From positions 1 to 64,000 of the forward strand of contig CAZLVF010000005.1 of the NCBI GenBank assembly GCA_964562925.1: a stretch of DNA of 64,000 nt. The letters run 5' to 3'. The translations under genes and the position numbers were made by a program. Of this stretch, positions 42,113 through 50,534 are shown in pieces. The first letter of the stretch is position 1; every line of letters starts with the position of its first letter. Under the pieces are notes generated by a model that saw only the letters and a program-made list of their open reading frames with translations, had not been told where the DNA came from and did no database searches. Origin of the DNA: CAVXDP01 sp964562925. GTDB lineage: Archaea > Thermoproteota > Bathyarchaeia > 40CM-2-53-6 > CAVXDP01.

Positions 42113-43173
42113 ATGACGAAGTTGGGAATAGGTTTCATTGGAACCGGCTTTGTCAACACATTTCATGCAAAATCGTTCGTTACGGTCAGAGACGCTGACA
42201 TAACTGCGGTATATTCGAGAACCGGACAAAGCGGTAAACGCTTCGCGACTTTATGTAATGATCTTGGCGTGGGCAGACCAAGGGTTTACACCGATCTTGC
42301 CCATATGGTCGGAGATCCTCAAGTTCAGGCTGTTTGGATAACTGGCCCAAACTTTCTGAGAATTCAACATGTCAAGACAATAGCTGAAGAGGTCACACAA
42401 GGACGGGCCGAATTGAGAGGTGTGAGCTGCGAAAAACCTCTTGCCAGAAACGTGAAAGAAGCCAAGGAAATGGTTAGAATAATTGAGAAAGCGGGAATTC
42501 CTCACGGTTACCTTGAGAACAACGTCTTCATGCCCGCGGTCGTTCGTGGAAAGGAGATTACTTGGCGGAGAGGCGCGTCCGTAGCAGGTAGACCTTACCT
42601 TGCACGATCTGCAGAGGAACACTCGGGNNNNNNNNNNNNNNNNNNNNNNNNNNNNNNNNNNNNNNNNNNNNNNNNNNNNNNNNNNNNNNNNNNNNNNNNN
42701 NNNNNNNNNNNNNNNNNNNNNNNNNNNTCGCTGAGTCAACTAATTCGTGGTGTTTTGTGGGCCCAGGCCTGCGATTGACGTTCGAACTCATAGGGCCGGA
42801 ATATTTCATGGAAATAAACGATCTTAGACCAATTTTGCACGTGTTCTTTAGCAGAGAGATACCCGGAAAAGTTGGAGAGGATCTCGTGGAGAAACAGTCG
42901 GCCGAGCAGGGATTAATGCCGGTACTCGAGGATGAGTCGTACGTTTACGGTTACCAGGCGGAGAATCAGCATATGGTACAGTCGTATTTGAAGGGTAGGA
43001 TGCCCAGGGAAAACTGGTATGATGGACTGTTCATACAAAAACTGATCGCCTCACTTTACATGTCAGCAGAAAGCAAGAAGAAACTGAAGTTTCCACCTCC
43101 CGGACTTGAGGACTTCACGCCCAGAGTGGCTACCGGAACCTACGATCCGAGAATGCCTCTTGAAGGACTGTAA
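42113..43173 (+). CDS. Gfo/Idh/MocA-family oxidoreductase, interrupted by a scaffold gap
   Basis: The N-terminal Rossmann domain shows GFIGTGFVNTFHAKSF and the cofactor/catalytic segment SCEKPLARNVKEAKEMVRII. After 100 N (42628-42727) the C-terminal domain resumes as AESTNSWCFVGPGLRLTFEL in a different frame relative to the left part, so the gap length is arbitrary. The end of the sequence is ...GTYDPRMPLEGL. It probably oxidises a sugar, polyol or imine with NAD(P). It opens a three-gene plus-strand stretch with the isomerase and ureohydrolase. Confidence 0.83.
42628..42727. other. Scaffold gap of 100 N
   Basis: Unlike the gap at 37.6 kb, the flanks do not overlap. An unknown amount of the oxidoreductase middle domain is missing, and the frames on the two sides differ. 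Confidence 0.95.
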
Positions 43174-43380
43174 CCCTACCGATCTACCGCGCAGCCGTCT
43201 CATCTTATCCTTCCGGATCGGATATAGTGACCATTTCATCTGTCAGAGTCTGAATCATCTCAAAGCTAACGTGGGGCAACTTGGTTCGAGCAGCTCACTC
43301 GTTGAGGTTGGACTTGTTGGTAGGCTCTTGCCTGGAAGGAGGCTTATCCACATAAGACTTGGTTGAGCCAAAGTACATAA

Positions 43381-44349
43381 ATGGCTGTAGCCGAAATTGA
43401 ATTTTGGTCAAGACCGGCAATGGTCATGGTCGATTTCGTCAAGGGACACATGGGCGGAGATGAGGTCATACTGCTAGATGGAAGACAAGTCTCAAGACGA
43501 TGCAGACCAAGTCTAGTACGATCTGTTTTAATGGCTCCAAGCGTAAGGGGACGAGAGGTTGGCTTACTATACCCTCCACAGAGAGGAGGCGATATTCGCG
43601 TCAGAATCTATGAATTGTCGAGCAAAGGTTGCATCCCAATGTGTGGAGGCCTCACCCAAGTACTTGGTAAGGCTTTAATCGAGACAGACTTGGCGAGAAG
43701 GTTCTCTGTCAGACTGAAGAAGCCACGAGCAGCCGTCAGGTTGGAGACAGATTCGGGAATGATCCCCATCTATATTACATTTGACGAAGAACAAGGGGCT
43801 AGGATCACTACTGAGATGAGAAGCTACGTGGAGAAGTGCTACATATGGGGAAGACAAGAAATCAACTTCAAAGAAATCCCGGTCGAACGTGTCGGACTCT
43901 TCTACTTCACAGATCTCCACCATTTGATAGAGAAGTATCCCCACATAGACTTCACTCGGAACACTCCTGAGAGTTTGGGAGTATTCGAGGAACTGCGCAA
44001 GGAGCTTGGAGAGGAGCGGGTATATGGAGTTGTTAAGAGAATGCAAGAGCCTGGACATTGGGACGCAGCATTTCGATTCGTCCCTCCCGATGCGCTTGCT
44101 TTGGAAGGAGAAGAGTTTGCCTGTGGTACGGGTTCGACAACGGGGGCGATCTATGAACTGTTTCACAGTAGACTCCCGATCGACAGGCGAGGTCACGGCC
44201 ATCTTTCATTGAAGCTTCTCAGTCGAGGCATACTTCCGGCAGATCAGAAGACGGAAGTAGATGTCGAAGTTCGTAACGGTCGTGCTACGAACGCATGGTT
44301 CAGTCACAATTGTGTACAGATAGTCGCCGAGGGCGAGGTTAGTCTCTAA
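43381..44349 (+). CDS. DapF/proline-racemase-like cofactor-independent isomerase
   Basis: The 322-residue protein has two cysteine motifs placed like those of the PhzF/DapF/ProR fold: Cys84 and Cys88 in GCIPMCGGLTQVLGKAL and Cys248 in EEFACGTGSTTGAIYEL. In that fold two cysteines act as acid and base to racemise or epimerise an amino acid, or a cis-trans isomerase uses a related site. The first motif reads MCGG instead of the MCGH of proline racemases, so its substrate may differ. It lies between the oxidoreductase and ureohydrolase on the same strand. Confidence 0.77.
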   Translation: MAVAEIEFWSRPAMVMVDFVKGHMGGDEVILLDGRQVSRRCRPSLVRSVLMAPSVRGREVGLLYPPQRGGDIRVRIYELSSKGCIPMCGGLTQVLGKALIETDLARRFSVRLKKPRAAVRLETDSGMIPIYITFDEEQGARITTEMRSYVEKCYIWGRQEINFKEIPVERVGLFYFTDLHHLIEKYPHIDFTRNTPESLGVFEELRKELGEERVYGVVKRMQEPGHWDAAFRFVPPDALALEGEEFACGTGSTTGAIYELFHSRLPIDRRGHGHLSLKLLSRGILPADQKTEVDVEVRNGRATNAWFSHNCVQIVAEGEVSL

Positions 44350-44529
44350 TTCTTTCAGATTATGGAGAGTCTGTAGATTACCTGCTAATTGGAGCACTCA
44401 AATCGCGATGAGATAACTGCCTATTGAAGTCTCAATTCCTGTCTTGGGGCTCAAGCTGTCTATAAACTTGCCCTGACCCAAGCCACATACGTTACCGGGA
44501 TCTTGTGATCAACCTCTCGACTCATACGC

Positions 44530-44540
44530 AAAATTTAATC
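44530..44540 (+). promoter_or_regulatory. TATA box of the ureohydrolase gene
   Basis: AAAATTTAATC predicts transcription from about 44560, so the mRNA would start near GTG 44562. The strong Shine-Dalgarno GGAGGGAGG (44576-44584) then favours TTG 44589 as the start. Confidence 0.45.
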
Positions 44541-44588
44541 TACTACTTCATGAGCTAAGGCGTGTGCTCAATAGTGGAGGGAGGCAAC

Positions 44589-45524
44589 TTGCTGCCAGGC
44601 CAGCAAATAGATCCTTTAAGTTCTCCGCGGTTTTCTCAGATAGCAACTTTTGCACGACTTCCAATCATTCGTGATTTGAATGGTGTGAAAGCTCTGTTTG
44701 TCGGGATCCCTTTCGACGACGGCACAACCTTCAGAACGGGATCACGCTTCGGTCCTCGAGCCGTTCGCGAAGCTTCACGTCTGTTACGACGCTATAATCC
44801 TTTTCTGGACGTTATGCCTTTTGAAAAGTTGGGAATGATCGACTACGGTGACGTTGATGTCGTTCCCGGTTACATCGAAGACACCTACGGCAAAGTCCAG
44901 ACAGCTTTGACTCCAGTTTTCTCAGTAGATATTGTTCCAATCGTATGCGGTGGTGATCATTCAATTAGCCTGCCAGTTCTTCGAGCGGCTTCGAAAAGAC
45001 ATGGGAAGCTAGCCCTTGTACACTATGACGCACACTCGGATTGCTGGGATGAATTCTTTGGAAAGAAGTATAATCATGGAACGGCTTTCAAAAGAGCTCT
45101 GGACGAACAGTTGATCGATGCTTCACGATCTATACACATCGGACTGAGAGGCTCCGTTTATGATGGTAGCGATATGAAGAATCTCAGAGAGATGGGATTT
45201 TCTATAGTGACCATGAAGGAGTCTGCAGATATCGGAGTTGATGAGGTCTCAAAGAGAATCCGTGAGGTCGCTCGAGGCTACACATACGTCTCACTTGACA
45301 TCGACGCGGTTGATCCAGCATATGCACCGGGAACTGGAGTACCAGAAGTCGGAGGGTTCACGAGCAGAGAAATATTGGAACTTGTACGAGCACTAGAAGG
45401 TTTAGCCGTCATAGGCTTTGATCTTGTCGAAGTCTCGCCACTTTATGATAGCTCGGAGATTACAGCTCTTCTTGCGAGCAATCTTATCTACGAGTTTTGC
45501 AGTACTCTGGCTAAGAGCCGCTAG
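44589..45524 (+). CDS. Ureohydrolase (agmatinase/arginase family)
   Basis: The binuclear manganese site is complete: His in VCGGDHSISLPVL, Asp-His-Asp in VHYDAHSDCWDEF and two Asp in YVSLDIDAVDPAYAPGTG. The family hydrolyses a guanidino group to urea; agmatinase, guanidinobutyrase, guanidinopropionase and formiminoglutamase share this pattern, so agmatine is only the default guess. Near a creatininase, a guanidino substrate is attractive. The start is taken at TTG 44589 for 311 residues; GTG 44562 would add nine. Confidence 0.88.
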   Translation: MLPGQQIDPLSSPRFSQIATFARLPIIRDLNGVKALFVGIPFDDGTTFRTGSRFGPRAVREASRLLRRYNPFLDVMPFEKLGMIDYGDVDVVPGYIEDTYGKVQTALTPVFSVDIVPIVCGGDHSISLPVLRAASKRHGKLALVHYDAHSDCWDEFFGKKYNHGTAFKRALDEQLIDASRSIHIGLRGSVYDGSDMKNLREMGFSIVTMKESADIGVDEVSKRIREVARGYTYVSLDIDAVDPAYAPGTGVPEVGGFTSREILELVRALEGLAVIGFDLVEVSPLYDSSEITALLASNLIYEFCSTLAKSR

Positions 45525-45599
45525 TAGACTATAGAAATCTTCCAAAGATGTCAGATCCAAAAGCTCTTCAGTAGTTTTGAGTACAAGAGTGCCGTACTG

Positions 45600-47048
45600 T
45601 TATGCCAGTGAGAGGAGATCCCTCTCGGCTTGGTACATTATCTCTCGAAATCTTTTGTCAGTCTCGTGCGAGAGGGGTTCCACTTGGTGCGACTCAATGA
45701 TCTTCTTTGTCTTTTCGGTGGCTCTCTTCAGAAGCGAGGTCTCTCCTTGCCTTCTCCACATCTGACGTGTATTGCGATCGACAAGCTGAGGCTTCCAATG
45801 CTTCTTTTCAAAGAAGTTCCTCGTGTCCGGCGTTGCTAGGAAGTTACCGCCTGGCCCGACCGTGTCGATGAGTTCGACTGAAACGGTTTCTTCATTAACG
45901 TCTTCACTCGAGAGAACGCGTCTTGTAAGGGAGGCTATCTCATCATCGATTGTAACCAGTTCAAGAGACCCGGTTAATCCGAAATCGAGGAAACCAAAGT
46001 CGTGGATCAGATTCGCTCCACTAGCGGCCGAGTTGTATAGAGTCATGGCGGCTTCCAACATCGCTTGTCCGTCTAGCATCTTCGAGTCGGTGCAACCGCC
46101 TGTGCTCCATACGGGAAGTCCGTAATGGCGGCCCATTGTAGAAAGGATCAAGTTGGTGATCATCCACTCAGGTGCTCCATACGAGAATACTCCGCTCCGC
46201 ATGTCCATGACGGTTGCATCGGCACCATAGATGTACGGCGCACCGGGAGATACCAATTGCATTAATACGTTCCCACTAAGCGTCTCAGCATTGGATTGAA
46301 CGACGGCTCCTGCTATTGAAGCTGGACACGTGGCGCCCATCATCGGGCTTGAAATGTAGACCACAGGTAACATGGCCTTCGCAAATTTCATCACGTTATC
46401 AACGTGCTCCCGACCGTGTGTGAGGGGCGATATAGGCTCTGAATACATTCCGAGGATCGGTCTCCTCCGAAGAGCTTCACGGCCTCCGACAACCGCGGCG
46501 GCCATATCGATCAGATAGTCTACATCTATGCCATAGTCGACAATCATCACAGGCTTCTCAGTATTATGAAGCATAGCGTCCAGATCATGGAGACTGATTA
46601 ACTGTTGGGGCACATCTCTAGAGCAGAAGAGAGACATTGCAAAATCTACGTTGGACAGATAGTCAACAAGTCTGCACGCATCTTCAACGTCTTTCTTGCA
46701 TGCGCTTGTTATCTCTGAGGTCAGTGGATCTATCCTCTGAACTGCCCCGCCTCCAGTTCCAAAATGAACTCTCTTAGAACTGAGTACAATGTCTCGCTCT
46801 GGATTTCTTCCTGCGAACAGAACTGACCTTTGAGCTTTGCGTACGGTCTCCTCTACCAAGTATTGAGGGATCCTTACAACTCTTTTACGGTGATCAACAT
46901 ACGCTCCGGCCTCTCCTAGTAACTTTAGCGCGGCGTCATTGTCAAACTTTACGCCCGTCCTCTCCAGGACAGACAGAGTAGCATGATGAATCCTTTCGAC
47001 TTCATCCTTGGACAAACAGTCAAATATGCCAAGCCTAGGCAGAAACAC
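45600..47048 (-). CDS. MttB-family methyltransferase, paralogue 4 (no pyrrolysine)
   Basis: The 482-residue protein shows TLSVLERTGVKFDNDAALKL, VHFGTGGGAVQRIDPLTSEI, GGCTDSKMLDGQAMLEAAM and NLIHDFGFLDFGLTGSLELV. There is no in-frame amber codon. It is closest to copies 2 and 3 by these motifs. It is divergent from the secreted protein at 47.4 kb and convergent with the ureohydrolase, with a 75-base gap between their ends. Confidence 0.9.
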   Translation of the reverse strand: MFLPRLGIFDCLSKDEVERIHHATLSVLERTGVKFDNDAALKLLGEAGAYVDHRKRVVRIPQYLVEETVRKAQRSVLFAGRNPERDIVLSSKRVHFGTGGGAVQRIDPLTSEITSACKKDVEDACRLVDYLSNVDFAMSLFCSRDVPQQLISLHDLDAMLHNTEKPVMIVDYGIDVDYLIDMAAAVVGGREALRRRPILGMYSEPISPLTHGREHVDNVMKFAKAMLPVVYISSPMMGATCPASIAGAVVQSNAETLSGNVLMQLVSPGAPYIYGADATVMDMRSGVFSYGAPEWMITNLILSTMGRHYGLPVWSTGGCTDSKMLDGQAMLEAAMTLYNSAASGANLIHDFGFLDFGLTGSLELVTIDDEIASLTRRVLSSEDVNEETVSVELIDTVGPGGNFLATPDTRNFFEKKHWKPQLVDRNTRQMWRRQGETSLLKRATEKTKKIIESHQVEPLSHETDKRFREIMYQAERDLLSLA

Positions 47049-47438
47049 TGTGGTTCACCGTTCCCTTTTCCTCATTATCACCGGCAACACTTATAGTTCG
47101 ATTAAAAAGTTTTCAAATGCTATTGAGTCGTCGATGATCAGCTAGTATTCGCACAGTCCTTCAGACTCAATCTTTCCGTTTATCTTCCTCGAAAAGTTGC
47201 GGAGCGTATTGTTTCAGTTCAAACTGCCACAGCCTCTGTCTTCCAGCGCAAGATGAAGTGTCAGTTTTGAAACTCTGTTGTTCTAAGATTGGCCATATTT
47301 TCCCGTCGTATACTTGATCTGACAACAATAATCTTGTTGGGCTAGTAGCTGAGAATCGAAACTGAACCAGGGTGTTTGTAATAGCAACTTGGAAACTGTT
47401 AATAGACAAACCATAAACTAGTCTTGACAGATGATGGA
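47049..47438. other. Intergenic region between divergent MttB4 and a secreted protein
   Basis: About 390 bases. On the minus strand GAACTATAAGTG (47090-47101) lies about 45 bases before MttB4 and is a fair TATA box. The remainder has a minus-strand frame (47167-47514) that overlaps the next gene's signal peptide and looks like chance. No RNA gene is apparent. Confidence 0.35.
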
Positions 47439-48920
47439 ATGACGAGACCCGAGGCCACGTCCGTTGCCTGTCTCCTGGTTTTTGTTCTGCTGTTTTCACT
47501 GAGTTACTCGACAATCCCAGTGCTTGCCGCTCCTATTCGTCCGACGGTGAGTATGGAACAGCCACTTTACACCAGATGGAATAGGGAAGCGTACCTTGAG
47601 GGTTCAGGGTTTGGGGCGGGAACATATTATTTGTGGATGCGTCCCCCGGACAAGAATTCTACAAGTTACCTTGGAATTAGTTTCCAACCGGCTGCGGATG
47701 GGTCGGTTCCTTCAGGAACGAAGATCCCGATAGGCGTTGAATATCCTCTCGGAACCTACAGAGTAAGTGTATCTACGTCATCGACGTCGGACACTTCTCT
47801 CGTACAATGCCACTTCGGCCTGTGGGGAACCGAGAAGTCTGTTTACCAGCGGACCGAGATGGTTAGAATCGTTGGAGGAGGAACCTGGCCTGGAAGCGGT
47901 GTCAAGCTCATAGTTAGAAGCCCTCTGGGATCTTTTGTCTTTAATTCGACGGTTGCTGCTGACTTGAATGGAACTTTCTTGAGTGAATACAGGATTCCAA
48001 ATAGCGCCGTAACTGAGTCATACGACATATTCGTCGATGGGACAGGGACATACGATGATGCGAAGCAGGATTATTTCCACAAGACAGGGTTCACGGTGAT
48101 CGCTGCGACCCTTTCGATTTCGGTCTATGCAAAGCCTCAGAAGACCTATCAGAGAACAGAATCTGCAACAATCGATTTTCTTGTGAGGTACCCCGACAAT
48201 AGCCCAGTTGCCTCTATCAGAGATGGAACAGCCCCGGTGATTCTTATGGACGGGCCTATCGTGGTAGCCCAGATCGCGCCAACACTCATAGACAGCGTAA
48301 ACGGCGTATGGAGAGCCTCGTGGGAGGCTCCTAGAAACGCGACTCTAGGCGTGGAGTACAGGTTTGAGATGGCCGGTCAAGCCTTCGACGACGGTTTTAG
48401 AAATCTCGGAGGATCAGATAGAATCATAACAAATCTCTTCGAGATAGTTCCAGCTTCTCTAACAATCAAGGCAGAGACAAATCGATCAACCTATCAAGTA
48501 GCTTTCGATTCCATCAGAATCAAAGCCCTTGTCACGTACCCTAACGGCAAAGCGCTCAGTGATGGTAAAGTCTCCGTTCGAATGATTCATGGCCTCATGA
48601 ATGAGACCATTCAAATGACCTATGATAGCCCAACGGCTTCTTGGCATGCTATTCGTCCGCTGAGCTTGCTTGAGCTTTCCCAAATTGGAACGTGGGTTCT
48701 TGTGATTGAAGCCACAGATGACCTTGGAAATGGTGGAGCGGAAAGCCTTGAGGTCGACGTGCAGCCTTGGTTCATGGTACTTGCTATCGCTGGCCTTGTC
48801 GTCATCATCTTCGTTGTCACAAGAGGATTACAATGGTTTAGGAGGAAACACTTGAAGAAGCTTCGTGGCTGGGCGAAGAACCTTCGAATTCCATTCAGAA
48901 AGCCACAGTCAACATACTGA
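47439..48920 (+). CDS. Secreted Ig-like surface protein with C-terminal membrane anchor
   Basis: The 493-residue protein starts with a signal helix ACLLVFVLLFSLSYS, has several beta-sandwich repeats of about 100 residues marked by KSVYQRTEMVRIVGGG, QKTYQRTESATIDFLVRYP and NRSTYQVAFDSIRIKALVTY, and ends with the anchor WFMVLAIAGLVVIIFVVT followed by many basic residues. The repeats look like MG2/Ig-like strands of archaeal surface proteins. The start is ATG 47439; TTG 47424 is possible. Function unknown; adhesion or S-layer association is plausible. Confidence 0.72.
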   Translation: MTRPEATSVACLLVFVLLFSLSYSTIPVLAAPIRPTVSMEQPLYTRWNREAYLEGSGFGAGTYYLWMRPPDKNSTSYLGISFQPAADGSVPSGTKIPIGVEYPLGTYRVSVSTSSTSDTSLVQCHFGLWGTEKSVYQRTEMVRIVGGGTWPGSGVKLIVRSPLGSFVFNSTVAADLNGTFLSEYRIPNSAVTESYDIFVDGTGTYDDAKQDYFHKTGFTVIAATLSISVYAKPQKTYQRTESATIDFLVRYPDNSPVASIRDGTAPVILMDGPIVVAQIAPTLIDSVNGVWRASWEAPRNATLGVEYRFEMAGQAFDDGFRNLGGSDRIITNLFEIVPASLTIKAETNRSTYQVAFDSIRIKALVTYPNGKALSDGKVSVRMIHGLMNETIQMTYDSPTASWHAIRPLSLLELSQIGTWVLVIEATDDLGNGGAESLEVDVQPWFMVLAIAGLVVIIFVVTRGLQWFRRKHLKKLRGWAKNLRIPFRKPQSTY

Positions 48921-49070
48921 AGATGTTCGACAATTCTAGGATCCGCACACTGTTACAGTTGAGATCAGACTCAACGCTCAAACTACAATTCAGCAGGTTG
49001 TGAGGCTCACGTAGCATCTTCTTGTCTAGCCTAGGAACCCTTGATTCTTGCAGATCGTAGATCATAGTTA

Positions 49071-49955
49071 CTATTCGAAGACTTCGCCGGTCACGCTGTG
49101 AATTCTCATTTCCTTTATCTTGCCTAGATGTCGGTAGCGATAGACGTAGAACGGAATGAAGAAAAGGTTCAGCTGCGTCACTTCAAATCTATTGCTGAGT
49201 ATCTTGTTGAAGTTTTCGGGAGGCCTGACTATCTTTTCACGCAATTTATCAAATACGACTTTCTTGTTTTCCATAGCGTCCTTGAGGTGACCTTTCAACA
49301 AGTCATCAATATTCGTTCGCTCGGAGAGGCTTTCAAGTTTCTCATACCTTCCCCGCATCTTCTCAAACTCTCTGTCTTCAACGCCTTTTCCATCTAGGTA
49401 GAGGTGCCCGCTACGATATTGGTAGGCAAGTTCCAGAACGTCATCTATCGTAAAATATTTAGGTCCCCGAGCCGCTAACGCATCTGCCTTTTCATCCGGG
49501 CCTGTGTGCAAAGCCTCATTGCTACTTAATGATGCTTCAGTTGTCAAGTTTCTAAGTTTTCCTTCAACCTCAATCGCTACAACATCATCTTTCACTCTAA
49601 GGTGGTACGCTCCGCGTCTGAAAAAGGAGCACTCATGGTAACCTTCTATTTCCCATCTAGGTACAAACTCGACCGTGGGTTCTCCTATCAATTCTATCTT
49701 TTCACGTTTCGGGCCTGTAATCCAGAATATCGACCTGAAGAGCTCAACCTTCTTCTTCTCTGCGAGCTCCAAAGCCTTAGAAGCGGGCATTGGTGTGAAC
49801 AGGTATGCAAGGTATGGGACTTTTGAAGGATCCCAACCGTTGCCAACTTTTACGTCTTCGAATCCACCAGCCGACTTGAGGAAGGAGTCGAACTCTTCTA
49901 TCGTGGCATTGAGGAGCCATTTTATCTCTTGGAACCGTCTGTCTTCGCTCAACAC
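49071..49955 (-). CDS. Conserved-looking protein of unknown function
   Basis: I do not recognise this 294-residue soluble protein. It is rich in charged residues, with a stretch KKVELFRSIFWITGPKREK, a long helical part EKMRGRYEKLESLSERTNID and a C-terminal NLFFIPFYVYRYRHLGKIKE where aromatic residues cluster, ending with HSVTGEVFE. The end of the chain resembles small beta-rich modules of proteins that bind peptides or membranes. It is 118 bases downstream of no same-strand gene start and may be monocistronic with its own promoter. Confidence 0.6.
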   Translation of the reverse strand: MLSEDRRFQEIKWLLNATIEEFDSFLKSAGGFEDVKVGNGWDPSKVPYLAYLFTPMPASKALELAEKKKVELFRSIFWITGPKREKIELIGEPTVEFVPRWEIEGYHECSFFRRGAYHLRVKDDVVAIEVEGKLRNLTTEASLSSNEALHTGPDEKADALAARGPKYFTIDDVLELAYQYRSGHLYLDGKGVEDREFEKMRGRYEKLESLSERTNIDDLLKGHLKDAMENKKVVFDKLREKIVRPPENFNKILSNRFEVTQLNLFFIPFYVYRYRHLGKIKEMRIHSVTGEVFE

Positions 49956-50073
49956 CTACTACCCGGACCGCATCGAAGGTAGAATCGCATTGTTCTTCCT
50001 GATATAGTGGGTTAATAGCCACTAGATAAAGTCAGACTCGCCTGACAGAGATTGTACTGTGCTAGGGTCTTTT

Positions 50074-50361
50074 CTAGAGGACTGTTAACTTCCCGTACCG
50101 TCCTACGTTGAGTTGATTCTCTCCTCTGAAAGTTGTCACGTAACCGTTCTCTATTTGTACCTGGGAGTTGGGCGACACCTTATCGATGTTCTCGTTCCAG
50201 AGCGTCAATTTGATCGTTCCTGAATCGTCAGAGATCACAGCTGTTGCGACTCGGCTGACTTCTCCGAATCTTGTCATAACCTCGCGCGATTGAGAGACCT
50301 CTGTGACTTTCGCAGTTAAGTCAACCCTTCTCATACCGGATTTCAGTTCTGATATCTTCAT
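50074..50361 (-). CDS. Single OB-fold nucleic-acid-binding protein
   Basis: The 95-residue protein is an RPA/SOSS-B-like OB fold: VDLTAKVTEVSQSREVMTRF, then VATAVISDDSGTIKLTLWNE, ending VQIENGYVTTFRGENQLNVG. This pattern is typical of archaeal single-stranded DNA-binding proteins with one OB domain. It lacks the acidic C-terminal tail of crenarchaeal SSB. It probably binds single-stranded DNA or RNA. Confidence 0.82.
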   Translation of the reverse strand: MKISELKSGMRRVDLTAKVTEVSQSREVMTRFGEVSRVATAVISDDSGTIKLTLWNENIDKVSPNSQVQIENGYVTTFRGENQLNVGRYGKLTVL

Positions 50362-50534
50362 TTCACGTGTCCCCTGGGGGTCGTGTCTGGTTGATTAGGA
50401 GTGGATTGCCTCCTCGCTGAAACGTAAGTTTCACTCCCGTTAATGGGTTCCTGACTTTGGGCGATAGTTGAGTCCGGGGCCAATATAAAGGATTACTGTA
50501 CGTTGAACAACATTAAGAACGTGCCGTGCCAGTT

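Noticed and set aside
32548..47048. Pyrrolysine in the MttB proteins
   Set aside because: All four frames run through full length without an in-frame TAG, so they are the non-pyrrolysine type. The TAG in the 26.5 kb fragment lies in a remnant and near the C-terminus, not at the pyrrolysine site.
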